From Campylobacteraceae bacterium (GTDB taxonomy: Bacteria; Campylobacterota; Campylobacteria; Campylobacterales; Campylobacteraceae), in NCBI GenBank assembly GCA_012521935.1, contig JAAYLJ010000104.1, forward strand, positions 1-14,996: DNA of 14,996 bases. The letters are read 5' to 3'. The position numbers and the translations under genes were made by a program. A model generated the notes under the pieces. The model ran no database searches, was not told the DNA's origin, and saw nothing but the letters and a program-made list of their open reading frames with translations. Positions 1 to 6,792 of this stretch are shown one piece after another. Each line of letters starts with the position of its first letter. The stretch's first letter is position 1.

Positions 1-593
1 CCAGGAGTTACAAAATATTCAGTTGGACTATTTAATGAAATATCTACAATATAATTTCCGCTAGGCTCAAATTTAATCTCTTTAGTGATGGTAAATTCAC
101 CTAAGTTTTGAGATAAAGTTATGCTTTTTGCTTCACCCTCTATGGTTAAATTTTCAACGCTTGAAGTGTAACTATTTGCAAAAGCAGCTTCATTTAACTC
201 TCTATCTTTAAATCTAATTTCTAGTGGTTTTGGCCCAAAGTCGCTATCTATTAGCTGAATTCTATCGCCACTACTATCTTGGTATCTTGGATCATTTAAA
301 TAATATTTTGCAATTCTGCCCAAAGAGTCAATCTTTAACTCAAACTTCTCACTTTTAACTGTAGCAATGTAAGAAGCACCATCAGCTTTGCTAGGGGCCA
401 CTGTACTTGAGCTAACTTGCTGCGTACTTTTGTTTTCAAACTCAATGCTTGGAGCACTTTTTTGCTCTACTTTAGCACTACTTGCTACATCTGTATTTTT
501 AGGGATAAAAAAGTAATCATATGCAACAAAAAAAGCAAATGAAATAATGGTAGCTATGATAATTCTATGTTGGGTGGATAATTTATCTATCAC
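1..593 (-). CDS. yidC: Membrane protein insertase YidC, N-terminal part (cut by window edge)
   Basis: This is the start of YidC, the inner-membrane insertase that places proteins in the bilayer alone or with SecYEG. About 197 codons are visible. They give a short cytoplasmic N-terminus (VIDKLSTQHR), one hydrophobic segment at about residues 11-30 ending in YDYFFIP, a low-complexity Ser/Lys/Glu linker (about 31-75), and the beginning of the periplasmic beta-rich domain typical of Gram-negative YidC. The catalytic five-helix core lies outside the window. The start is GTG at 591-593, preceded by AAGGA at a good distance. It follows the yidD stop by 10 bases in the usual rpmH-rnpA-yidD-yidC operon. 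Identification rests on the N-terminal anchor, the periplasmic domain and the conserved gene order. Confidence 0.88.
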   Translation of the reverse strand, partial: MIDKLSTQHRIIIATIISFAFFVAYDYFFIPKNTDVASSAKVEQKSAPSIEFENKSTQQVSSSTVAPSKADGASYIATVKSEKFELKIDSLGRIAKYYLNDPRYQDSSGDRIQLIDSDFGPKPLEIRFKDRELNEAAFANSYTSSVENLTIEGEAKSITLSQNLGEFTITKEIKFEPSGNYIVDISLNSPTEYFVTP

Positions 594-603
594 AAAAATT
601 CCT

Positions 604-948
604 TCATTTTAGATTGGCAAAAGATCGGATAACTATATATTCATCTTCTTTACTTGGTATGAACCAGAAAAAAATTTGGATTTTAGTTTTGTTTTGAAAT
701 GATTTTATAAAAGAGTGGTGATTAAACTTGCGTTTAACTAATGGATAGTTAAATCCTCCAGGGAAGAGTTGATTGCACTTTAAAACTCTCAAAAAACTAT
801 AGTATAGAGCTTTAAAAAAATTGTTGTGCATCACTTGCCACTTGGCATATTCAGAGCAGGTTGGGTAATATCTACAGCTTCCAAAACTAAAAACAGAGAT
901 TACCTTTTGGTAAAAAAAGATTGATTTTAAACCTATTTTTTTTAACAT
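604..948 (-). CDS. yidD: Membrane protein insertion efficiency factor YidD
   Basis: YidD is a small inner-membrane-associated protein that assists YidC-dependent insertion. The product is 114 residues and carries the family signature CRYYPTCSEYA near residue 25, followed by the usual FFKALYYSFLRVLKCNQLFPGGFNYP block with its conserved Cys, Pro and Gly residues. A basic, hydrophobic N-terminus (MLKKIGLKSIFFYQKVIS) fits an amphipathic membrane anchor. I chose the ATG at 946-948 because it overlaps the rnpA stop as TAATG and has AGGG 8-9 bases upstream. A GTG three codons earlier (955-957) is a possible alternative and would overlap rnpA. The C-terminal tail of about 40 residues beyond the core is basic and less conserved. 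It lies between rnpA and yidC in one operon. Confidence 0.92.
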   Translation of the reverse strand: MLKKIGLKSIFFYQKVISVFSFGSCRYYPTCSEYAKWQVMHNNFFKALYYSFLRVLKCNQLFPGGFNYPLVKRKFNHHSFIKSFQNKTKIQIFFWFIPSKEDEYIVIRSFANLK

Positions 949-1280
949 TAAAAACACCCTAACTTCTTTAATGCCCAGCGTACGCTTCTTTTTGCTTGAA
1001 AATGATCCATTTCTAACAATTTAGAAGTTGCAATGAAGATATAAATACCAGATTTTACCTCTTTTTGCAACTCTAAAAATAGCGCCCTAAGTCGTCTTTT
1101 ACAGTAGTTTCTTTTTACAGCATTGCCAACTCTTTTGCTAGCAACAAAACCTACTTTTTTATCCGATGATGCTTTATAAAAAATAACGGCACCCTCACAG
1201 TGCCACTTTTTTCCCTCGTTATATACTGCGACAAATTCTCTACTCTTTTTTAAAGAGTCGTACGCACTTAAACGGCCAAT
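948..1280 (-). CDS. rnpA: Ribonuclease P protein component, apparent ATT start
   Basis: RnpA is the protein cofactor of RNase P, which matures the 5' end of tRNAs. The frame reads GRLSAYDSLKKSREFVAVYNEGKKWH near the N-terminus, then the RNA-binding block VGFVASKRVGNAVKRNYCKRRLRALF. In that block the usual RNR triplet is RNY. It ends ...VRWALKKLGCF, as in Campylobacter relatives. At 110 residues it has full family length. The frame between its upstream TAG (six bases before the ATT) and the conserved core has no ATG, GTG or TTG. The only near-cognate codon is ATT at 1278-1280, with AAAGG about 9 bases upstream. That start overlaps the end of rpmH by 13 bases. The stop overlaps the yidD ATG. 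Family assignment is secure; the start codon is inferred. Confidence 0.85.
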   Translation of the reverse strand: MGRLSAYDSLKKSREFVAVYNEGKKWHCEGAVIFYKASSDKKVGFVASKRVGNAVKRNYCKRRLRALFLELQKEVKSGIYIFIATSKLLEMDHFQAKRSVRWALKKLGCF

Positions 1281-1402
1281 TGTTTTCTACCTTTAGCTCT
1301 TCTTGCATTAATTATTTTACGACCATTTTTCGTTTTCATTCTAGCTCTAAAGCCATGAGAGCGCTTTCTTGGCGTATTATGCGGCTGATAAGTTCTTTTC
1401 AT
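1268..1402 (-). CDS. rpmH: 50S ribosomal protein L34
   Basis: The 44-residue product begins MKRTYQPHNTPRKRSHGFRA and ends GRKQLAV. It is strongly basic and matches L34 throughout: the KRTYQP start, the HGFRARMKTKNGRK centre and the INARRAKGRK tail. L34 is a small protein of the large ribosomal subunit. The ATG at 1400-1402 has AAGGA six bases upstream. It is the first gene of the rpmH-rnpA-yidD-yidC operon, and its last 13 bases overlap the apparent start of rnpA, which suggests tight translational coupling. Confidence 0.97.
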   Translation of the reverse strand: MKRTYQPHNTPRKRSHGFRARMKTKNGRKIINARRAKGRKQLAV

Positions 1403-1434
1403 GCCATTCCTTTTTTTGTAATTTAAAGGTTAGG

Positions 1435-1464
1435 ATTTTACTGTGATTTTGCTTAAGGTGTCAT
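1435..1464 (-). promoter_or_regulatory. Probable sigma70 promoter of the rpmH operon
   Basis: On the minus strand, ATGACA at 1459-1464 (5/6 match to TTGACA) is followed after 18 bases by TAAAAT at 1435-1440 (5/6 match to TATAAT). Transcription would start near 1428, giving a leader of about 26 bases to the rpmH ATG. It lies downstream of the terminator hairpin that closes the preceding gene, where a promoter is needed. Assigned by eye. Confidence 0.5.
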
Positions 1465-1510
1465 AAATGGGGTATTTTAAGGGTGTAGTGAAGATATATA
1501 AAATTAAACC

Positions 1511-1536
1511 AACATAGTGCCAATTGGCACTATGTT
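1511..1536 (-). terminator. Rho-independent terminator of the hypothetical gene
   Basis: This is a perfect 26-base palindrome with 11-base arms AACATAGTGCC and GGCACTATGTT around AATT. On the minus strand it overlaps the stop codon of the upstream gene by two bases and is followed by a T-rich tail (GGTTTAATTTTAT). It separates that gene from the rpmH promoter. The tail is imperfect, but stem and position fit a terminator. Confidence 0.72.
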
Positions 1537-2065
1537 AAGCTAGTTCATTTAGTACTGATCCGCCAAGTTCATTTATCTTAGCATCGATTTGCTCTAAGGC
1601 TTTTTCTAATGTTTCATAACTTATGTCAAAAAGTCTATTGCCCCAAATTTTCTCTGCCTCTTCAAATCCTTCTATGATTCCCCTTCTGCCTTCTTTTAGT
1701 TTTTCTAAATCATCTCCAGCTCCAGCTAAAACAAAGCCTGAGAGCCTACTAGCAGTCTGTTTTACCCCAAAAAAACCATCCTCAGATACTAAGCTTTGTG
1801 CCTCATTTTGTGATAGTTTTTCAATAGGCTTTCCAGAGTACCCAATGGCTTTATAATCAATCATTCCAGATATTTTTTCCATGAAAGGAAGATCATTTGC
1901 CAAACTAAATGAAGTTGATTGAAAAGAGAAATCAATCCTACTAATGTTTAATGAAAAAAGATCAAACTCTTCAATATCTTTTGTCTTCATAGTTCCTTGC
2001 ATATTTTTCATAGACTCATAATTGAATTTAAAAAAATTTGCATTCATTGAAGTTGTGATATTCAT
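1535..2065 (-). CDS. Uncharacterised protein, 'hydrogenase-4 component G'-like family
   Basis: This is a 176-residue protein with no signal peptide or membrane segment. The N-terminal half is rich in Asn, Ser and Phe, with repeated short SFQSTSFSL-like stretches, and looks poorly structured. The C-terminal half (about 85-170) is the conserved-looking part: LVSEDGFFGVKQTASRLSGFVLAGAGDD, then a charged helix LEKLKEGRRGIIEGFEEAEKIWG, then DISYETLEKALEQIDAKINEL. I recall this C-terminal pattern from Campylobacterota proteins labelled 'hydrogenase-4 component G'. Nothing here supports a hydrogenase role, since there is no Cys or metal motif and no hydrogenase neighbour. The ATG at 2063-2065 has AAGGA six bases upstream. 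The gene stands alone, between the hsp20 terminator and its own hairpin. Function unknown. Confidence 0.8.
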   Translation of the reverse strand: MNITTSMNANFFKFNYESMKNMQGTMKTKDIEEFDLFSLNISRIDFSFQSTSFSLANDLPFMEKISGMIDYKAIGYSGKPIEKLSQNEAQSLVSEDGFFGVKQTASRLSGFVLAGAGDDLEKLKEGRRGIIEGFEEAEKIWGNRLFDISYETLEKALEQIDAKINELGGSVLNELA

Positions 2066-2142
2066 CTTAAATCCTTAATGGGTATATTTTAGTGAATATC
2101 GGCAAATCACACTATAAGGTTTATAGAAGTTTTTATTAAAAC

Positions 2143-2170
2143 AAAAAACCTAAGTCCTAGTGGACTTAGG
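2143..2170 (-). terminator. Rho-independent terminator of hsp20
   Basis: On the minus strand a 9-bp perfect stem, CCTAAGTCC / GGACTTAGG with loop ACTA, is followed directly by TTTTTTGTTTT. It begins five bases after the hsp20 stop codon. This is a textbook intrinsic terminator and isolates hsp20 from the hypothetical gene downstream. Confidence 0.9.
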
Positions 2171-2175
2171 CTAGG

Positions 2176-2592
2176 TTATTTTATTTCAATCTTTTTTACC
2201 TCTTTTGGGGCAATCTTTGGTAACACTATCTCTAGTACGCCATCTTCGCATTTTGCACTAATAGAGTCAGTATCTGCATTGTCTGGAAGAGAAAAACTTC
2301 TTTGGAATTTTCCAAAATAGCTCTCAGACTTATAATAATTCTCCTCTTTAACTTCCTCTTTGTACTTTCTCTCACCTGAGACAGTTAGGCTGTCTTTCTT
2401 GACATCTACACTAATGTCATCTTTTTTTACCCCAGGCAAGTCAACCTCAACATAGTAAGCCTTATCATCCTCTCTTGTATTTACTGTAGGAGCGAAGCTT
2501 CCAATGTTATTCTTCTCTTGTGTACCACCTGGAAGATTGAAAAATCTTCTCTCAAGCTCTCTAAATGGGTCATATCTATTTACTAATCTCAT
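2176..2592 (-). CDS. Small heat-shock protein, Hsp20/alpha-crystallin family
   Basis: This is a 138-residue cytoplasmic ATP-independent holdase that binds unfolding proteins, generally handing them to ClpB and DnaK. The N-terminus MRLVNRYDPFRELERRFFNL is a typical Hsp20 arm. The alpha-crystallin domain spans about residues 30-125, with VEVDLPGVKKDDISVDVKK, the LTVSGERK strand, FGKFQRSFSLPDNAD, and the hallmark A-x-x-x-GVL motif as AKCEDGVLEIVLPK. The C-terminus ends in IEI followed by Lys, the I-x-I anchor used in oligomer assembly. The ATG at 2590-2592 follows AAAAGGAGAGGAA, a strong ribosome-binding site. It sits 107 bases downstream of clpB on the same strand but has its own promoter and terminator, so it is probably a single-gene heat-shock unit. 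Family sure; exact paralogue name left open. Confidence 0.96.
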   Translation of the reverse strand: MRLVNRYDPFRELERRFFNLPGGTQEKNNIGSFAPTVNTREDDKAYYVEVDLPGVKKDDISVDVKKDSLTVSGERKYKEEVKEENYYKSESYFGKFQRSFSLPDNADTDSISAKCEDGVLEIVLPKIAPKEVKKIEIK

Positions 2593-2638
2593 TTCCTCTC
2601 CTTTTAGTTGTTTTTATTAACTCATGAAACTTGATAGT

Positions 2639-2667
2639 ATGATACTAAAGATTATTTGATTTGTCAA
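2639..2667 (-). promoter_or_regulatory. Sigma70-type promoter of hsp20
   Basis: On the minus strand, TTGACA (2662-2667, perfect) and TATCAT (2639-2644, 5/6) are separated by exactly 17 bases. The start would be near 2632, with a 40-base leader. The -10 lies in a 13-base palindrome (TAGTAT-G-ATACTA at 2635-2647 on the plus strand), which could be an operator or chance. Confidence 0.75.
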
Positions 2668-2672
2668 GTTTT

Positions 2673-2698
2673 TTAGCACTCTTTTTATAAAGTGCTAG
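2673..2698 (-). promoter_or_regulatory. CIRCE-like inverted repeat (putative HrcA site) upstream of hsp20
   Basis: On the minus strand the sequence is CTAGCACTT, 8 bases, then GAGTGCTAA. The right arm matches the CIRCE half-site 9/9 and the left arm matches TTAGCACTC 7/9, but the spacer is 8 instead of the canonical 9 bases. It starts one base after the clpB stop codon and ends 5 bases before the hsp20 -35 box. It is followed by A residues rather than T residues on the minus strand, so it is not a terminator. HrcA regulation is inferred. Confidence 0.5.
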
Positions 2699-2699
2699 C

Positions 2700-5273
2700 T
2701 TAAAGCTTATTTATGACTATTTCATCATTTACTGCATTAATTTCTATCTTATCTCCCTCTTTAAGCTTATCTTCTAAAATCATTCCAGCTAACTTATCTT
2801 CTACTAACTCATAAAGAGCTCTTTTAAGTGGTCTAGCCCCATAAACTGGGTCAAATCCTGCTTTAGAGATTAGAGTTTTAGCCTCATCACTTAAGCTTGC
2901 TTCAATGGATAGATTTTCAAGTTTTGCGCTAATCTCTTTAAACATTATATTTACAATCTCTCTAAGCTGCATCTCTTCAAGTGGGTTAAAAATGACTATA
3001 TCATCAAGCCTATTTAAAAACTCAGGCTTAAAGTGTCGTTTTAACTCATCCATCACAACCACCCTTCTTTGCTCTTTTGGACTCTCTAAAATTCTTGAAC
3101 TTGCTATATTAGATGTAAGAATTATGATTGTATTTTTAAAATCAACCGTCACACCCTTACTATCAGTCAATCTCCCATCATCTAATACTTGAAGCAAAAT
3201 GTTAAACACATCTAAATGAGCTTTTTCTATCTCATCAAATAAAACTACACTATATGGTTTTCTTCTTACTGCTTCAGTTAATTGTCCTCCCTCTTCAAAA
3301 CCAACATACCCTGGAGGTGCACCAACTAAACGGCTAACGCTATGCTTTTCCATATACTCACTCATATCAAATCTAATTAAAGACTTTTCATCATCAAATA
3401 AAAACTGGGCTAAAGCTTTCGCAGTTTGAGTTTTGCCCACACCTGTTGGTCCTAAAAATAGAAAACTTCCTATTGGCTTACTATCTTCACTAAGTCCAGC
3501 TTTATTTCTTTTAATGGCTCTTCCTAGAGCCTCTATGGCTTCATCTTGCCCAACAACAATCTCACTTAAGTGCTCTTCTATGGCTAAAACTTTCTCTTTT
3601 TCAGAAGTTAACATTTTATTTACTGGTATCTTAGTCCACTTGCTAACAATAGAGGCTATCATCTCTTCATCTACACTATTTCTAAGTAGTGTTCCCACCT
3701 CTTGCATTTTTGCCCACTGCTCATTTAAGCTCTTCTCTTTTTCATACAGAGCTGGGATTTTTCCATACTCAATTTCAGCAGCCTTGTTAAAATCACTCCC
3801 TCTTTTAGCTAGTTCTGCCTCTTTTTTTAGCGAATCTACCTCTGTTTTTATGGAAGAGAGTTCATTAAAGACTTGCTGTTCACTCTCAAACTGCCCTTGC
3901 AAAGCTCTTTTTGACTCTTCCAAATCAGCAAGTTCTTTTTCAATCTCTTTTAATCTCTCTTCATTTTTGGAGCTTTTCTCCATCTTAAGAGCCTCTTTTT
4001 CAACATTTACTGCTGAAATAGTTCTTTTAATTTTACTAAGCTCAACTGGCTCACTCTCAATTTGCATCTTAAGCTCAGCCGCAGCCTCGTCTATTAAATC
4101 TATCGCTTTATCTGGCAAGAATCTATCAGTAATATATCTATCTGAAAGCCTTGCAGCACTTACTAACGCGCTATCTAAAATGGTTACATTATGATGTGCT
4201 TCAAGTCTTTCTTTAATCCCTCTTAGGATTTGCAAAGCCTCATTTATGGTTGGTTCTCCTACAAAAACAGGTTGAAATCTTCTTTGCAAAGCAGCATCTT
4301 TTTCAAAATATTTCCTATACTCTTTTAAAGTTGTTGCTCCAATGGTGTGAAGTTCTCCTCTAGCAAGAGCTGGCTTTAAGATATTTGCCGCGTCCATACT
4401 CCCCTCGCTAGCTCCAGCGCCTATAATGGTATGAATCTCATCAATAAAAAGAATGATATTTCCATCTTTTTTAACTTCATCAATTACTGCTTTTAACCTA
4501 TCTTCAAACTCGCCTCTATATTTTGCACCAGCAATTAGTGCACTCATATCAAGAGCTATAACTTGCCTATTTTGCAAACTAAGTGGAACATCTCCAAGGA
4601 CTATTCTTTGGGCTAAGCCCTCAGCTATTGCTGTCTTACCAGTCCCTGGCTCACCTAGTAAGATTGGATTATTTTTTGTTTTTCGGATCAATATTTGCAT
4701 CATTCTATGGATCTCTTCATCCCTTCCAATCACAGGATCAAGCTCATTATCTCTAGCTTTTTTAGTAAGATCAATTCCATATTTTCCAAGAGCTTCAAGT
4801 GTATCATCCCCAGTTTGTTTATCTATCTTTCTGCCTGCTCTTAAAGATTCAAGAGTTTTAACAAACTCCATTTTGTCTATATATTTTTCTAAAATTCCAC
4901 CTATTTGTGGATTTGAAATATTTGCAATAATCCAAGTATCAACCGCAAGATAACTATCTCCTTGCTTAACCATCAAGCCTTGAGCTTCTTGCAAACTTCT
5001 TGCTAATTCACTACTAAGCTTAATGCTCTCTTTTGTTACATTACTACTTTTTGGCAATCTATCTACCGCACTTTTTACTTCAAGCTCAACAGCACTTTTA
5101 TCTAAGTTCATCTTTCTAAAAACTTGAGATAAGACTGATTCACTATTAGTAAGCAATCCCCACAAAAGATGAAGTGGCACAACTTCACTATTTTTTGAGT
5201 GAAGAGCTAAACTTACTGCACTTTCAATTGACTGACTCATTTGATGAGTTAAGGTTTCATATATCTGTTTCAT
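2700..5273 (-). CDS. clpB: ATP-dependent disaggregase ClpB (Hsp100)
   Basis: ClpB is a hexameric AAA+ machine that threads aggregated proteins through its pore together with DnaK and small Hsps. At 857 residues it has full family length. In order: N-terminal Clp repeat domain (about 1-145); first AAA+ module with Walker A GEPGTGKT (207-214), Walker B DE (278-279), pore loop KYRG (251-254) and arginine finger region RR (331-332); coiled-coil middle domain (about 400-530) that recruits DnaK; second AAA+ module with GPTGVGKT (608-615), Walker B DE (680-681), pore loop GYVG (655-658) and sensor-2 GAR (812-814). No ClpP-binding loop is evident, as expected for ClpB. The ATG at 5271-5273 follows a purine-rich AGAGGAAGAAG. 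No terminator separates it from hsp20 downstream, so read-through is possible. All key residues are intact. Confidence 0.98.
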   Translation of the reverse strand: MKQIYETLTHQMSQSIESAVSLALHSKNSEVVPLHLLWGLLTNSESVLSQVFRKMNLDKSAVELEVKSAVDRLPKSSNVTKESIKLSSELARSLQEAQGLMVKQGDSYLAVDTWIIANISNPQIGGILEKYIDKMEFVKTLESLRAGRKIDKQTGDDTLEALGKYGIDLTKKARDNELDPVIGRDEEIHRMMQILIRKTKNNPILLGEPGTGKTAIAEGLAQRIVLGDVPLSLQNRQVIALDMSALIAGAKYRGEFEDRLKAVIDEVKKDGNIILFIDEIHTIIGAGASEGSMDAANILKPALARGELHTIGATTLKEYRKYFEKDAALQRRFQPVFVGEPTINEALQILRGIKERLEAHHNVTILDSALVSAARLSDRYITDRFLPDKAIDLIDEAAAELKMQIESEPVELSKIKRTISAVNVEKEALKMEKSSKNEERLKEIEKELADLEESKRALQGQFESEQQVFNELSSIKTEVDSLKKEAELAKRGSDFNKAAEIEYGKIPALYEKEKSLNEQWAKMQEVGTLLRNSVDEEMIASIVSKWTKIPVNKMLTSEKEKVLAIEEHLSEIVVGQDEAIEALGRAIKRNKAGLSEDSKPIGSFLFLGPTGVGKTQTAKALAQFLFDDEKSLIRFDMSEYMEKHSVSRLVGAPPGYVGFEEGGQLTEAVRRKPYSVVLFDEIEKAHLDVFNILLQVLDDGRLTDSKGVTVDFKNTIIILTSNIASSRILESPKEQRRVVVMDELKRHFKPEFLNRLDDIVIFNPLEEMQLREIVNIMFKEISAKLENLSIEASLSDEAKTLISKAGFDPVYGARPLKRALYELVEDKLAGMILEDKLKEGDKIEINAVNDEIVINKL

Positions 5274-5296
5274 CTTCTTCCTCTTTTTTTATATAT

Positions 5297-5326
5297 ATTA
5301 TACAACCTTTAGTCTATACATGTCAA
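5297..5326 (-). promoter_or_regulatory. Consensus sigma70 promoter of clpB
   Basis: On the minus strand both boxes are perfect: TTGACA at 5321-5326 and TATAAT at 5297-5302, separated by 18 bases. The distance from the -10 to the clpB ATG is about 23 bases, so the leader is very short. It is the strongest-looking promoter in the window. No CIRCE element is visible at it. Confidence 0.85.
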
Positions 5327-5402
5327 CTATCTTTATATTGAAACTATAAGAATGTATTTAAATCTTATTTGAGTAGTTGAATTTAATATGCAAATTTCAA
5401 AG

Positions 5403-5426
5403 TTTAGGCAAACTTTTAGGCAAACT
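5403..5426. repeat. Tandem duplication of a 12-mer between clpB and ctpA
   Basis: TTTAGGCAAACT occurs twice head to tail (5403-5414 and 5415-5426). It ends about 36 bases before the chosen ctpA start and lies about 77 bases upstream of the clpB -35 box. A short inverted repeat CTTGA-ATAAAA-TCAAG follows at 5425-5440. It could be a regulator half-site repeat or a slippage duplication; function unknown. Confidence 0.6.
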
Positions 5427-5461
5427 TGAATAAAATCAAGCATTTGTTAATGGAGTTTTTA

Positions 5462-6781
5462 GTGAAAAAAGAGAGAAGTTTATGGACCCTTGGGTTTGTG
5501 AGTGCGTTTATAGGTGTAGCGCTGCTACTAGGCAATACTCTTTATGCTAAAGAGGGCGATGGAGAGAACAGATTAACAGCTTTAGCAAAATTTACCAAAG
5601 TTTTAGGAACGGTAGAAGAGTATTATGTTGATGATATAGGTTTTAATGAAATCATTACAAAATCAATCGAAGGATTACTTTCAAACCTTGATGCTCACTC
5701 CTCTTTTTTAACAGAAAAAAAATTTAAAGATATGAAAGTCCAAACAGATGGAGAGTTTGGGGGACTTGGAATTACTGTTGGAATGAGAGATGGCGCATTA
5801 ACAGTCATTGCGCCCATAGAAGATACGCCAGCAGATAAAGTTGGATTGAAAGCTAAAGATATCATTTTAAGAATAGATGAGCATTCAACTTTAAATATGA
5901 CCATAGATGAAGCAGTTGCTCTAATGAGAGGCAAACCAGGAACGAAAATAAATTTAACCATAGTAAGAGAGGGTGAAAATAAGCCTTTAACTTTTGAGAT
6001 AGTTAGAGATATTATTAAAATAGATTCAGTCTATGCAAAAATGATAAAAGATCAAAACATTTTATATTTAAGGATTACAAATTTTGATAAAAATGTTGTA
6101 AATAAAACAAAAGAGATGCTCTCAAAACACAAAGGTGTTAAGGGGATTGTCATGGATTTAAGAAACAATCCAGGAGGGCTTTTAGATCAAGCAGTTTCAC
6201 TAACTGATCTATTTTTAAATGAAGGGTTAATTGTTTCTCAAAAAGGAAAAGATGGCAAGGAACAAGAGGCTTATTATGCTAAAAAAAGCACTACAATTAG
6301 TGATGTACCAATGGCTATTTTAGTAAATGCTGGAAGTGCAAGTGCTAGTGAGATTGTAGGTGGAGCCTTGCAAGATCATAAAAAAGCTATCGTAGTTGGA
6401 GAGAAAACATTTGGAAAAGGGAGTGTTCAAGTTGTACTTCCAGTTGGCGAAACAGAAGCTTTAAGACTAACCATAGCTAGATACTATCTTCCAAGCGGAC
6501 GCACCATTCAAGCAGTTGGGATTACTCCTGATGTAACCATCTATCCAGGCAAAGTTCCTGTGCCTGAGAGTGATCTATCCATAAAAGAGAATGATCTTAA
6601 ACTACATCTTACAAGTGAATTAAAAAAACTTGAAGGAATAGAGCCAAAAGAAGAGGATAAGAAAGAGGAAAAAGGCAGTAAAAAAGCTGATGAAGAGTTG
6701 AGTATAAAAGATATAAATGAAGATATTCAATTAAAAACTGCAATTGACATAGTCAATGTGCTAACAATATCTAAAAAATAA
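5462..6781 (+). CDS. ctpA: S41-family C-terminal processing peptidase (CtpA/Prc-like)
   Basis: This is an exported serine protease of the carboxy-terminal processing family, acting in the periplasm on unstructured C-termini and envelope proteins. I chose GTG at 5462 because GGAG lies six bases upstream and it gives a clean signal sequence, KKERSLWTLGFVSAFIGVALLLGNTLYA, with likely cleavage near residue 29. The in-frame ATG at 5450 and TTG at 5426 lack a Shine-Dalgarno. Numbered from the GTG: PDZ domain at about 95-180 (FGGLGITV...), MDLRNNPGGLL at about 231-241, catalytic Ser294 in GSASASE and Lys319 in TFGKG. The 25-residue spacing equals that of Prc and CtpB. A Lys/Glu-rich linker (about 386-412) precedes a short C-terminal helix. 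The product is 439 residues, a normal length. It heads the ctpA-purC run and is divergent from clpB. Confidence 0.93.
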   Translation: MKKERSLWTLGFVSAFIGVALLLGNTLYAKEGDGENRLTALAKFTKVLGTVEEYYVDDIGFNEIITKSIEGLLSNLDAHSSFLTEKKFKDMKVQTDGEFGGLGITVGMRDGALTVIAPIEDTPADKVGLKAKDIILRIDEHSTLNMTIDEAVALMRGKPGTKINLTIVREGENKPLTFEIVRDIIKIDSVYAKMIKDQNILYLRITNFDKNVVNKTKEMLSKHKGVKGIVMDLRNNPGGLLDQAVSLTDLFLNEGLIVSQKGKDGKEQEAYYAKKSTTISDVPMAILVNAGSASASEIVGGALQDHKKAIVVGEKTFGKGSVQVVLPVGETEALRLTIARYYLPSGRTIQAVGITPDVTIYPGKVPVPESDLSIKENDLKLHLTSELKKLEGIEPKEEDKKEEKGSKKADEELSIKDINEDIQLKTAIDIVNVLTISKK

Positions 6782-6792
6782 GGAGAAACCCT

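Noticed and set aside
948..1280. rnpA as a frameshifted pseudogene
   Set aside because: The frame is continuous over the full RnpA length with conserved core and C-terminus. Only the start codon is unusual.
1535..2065. Hydrogenase subunit
   Set aside because: There are no Cys/His metal ligands, no similarity to large-subunit motifs and no hydrogenase genes nearby. The name is a carried-over annotation for this family.
2673..2698. Hairpin after clpB as a rho-independent terminator
   Set aside because: On the minus strand the stem is followed by A residues, then the hsp20 -35 box, not by T residues. The half-sites match CIRCE better.
3433..4194. Long plus-strand ORF (253 codons) inside clpB
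   Set aside because: It is antisense to the coiled-coil and nucleotide-binding parts of clpB, with a low-complexity Ser/Leu/Phe composition typical of a shadow frame and no ribosome-binding site. The same applies to the other antisense frames in clpB, htpG and the helicase gene.
5426..5461. Longer ctpA starts at TTG 5426 or ATG 5450
   Set aside because: Neither has a Shine-Dalgarno. GTG 5462 has GGAG at ideal spacing and yields a normal signal peptide.
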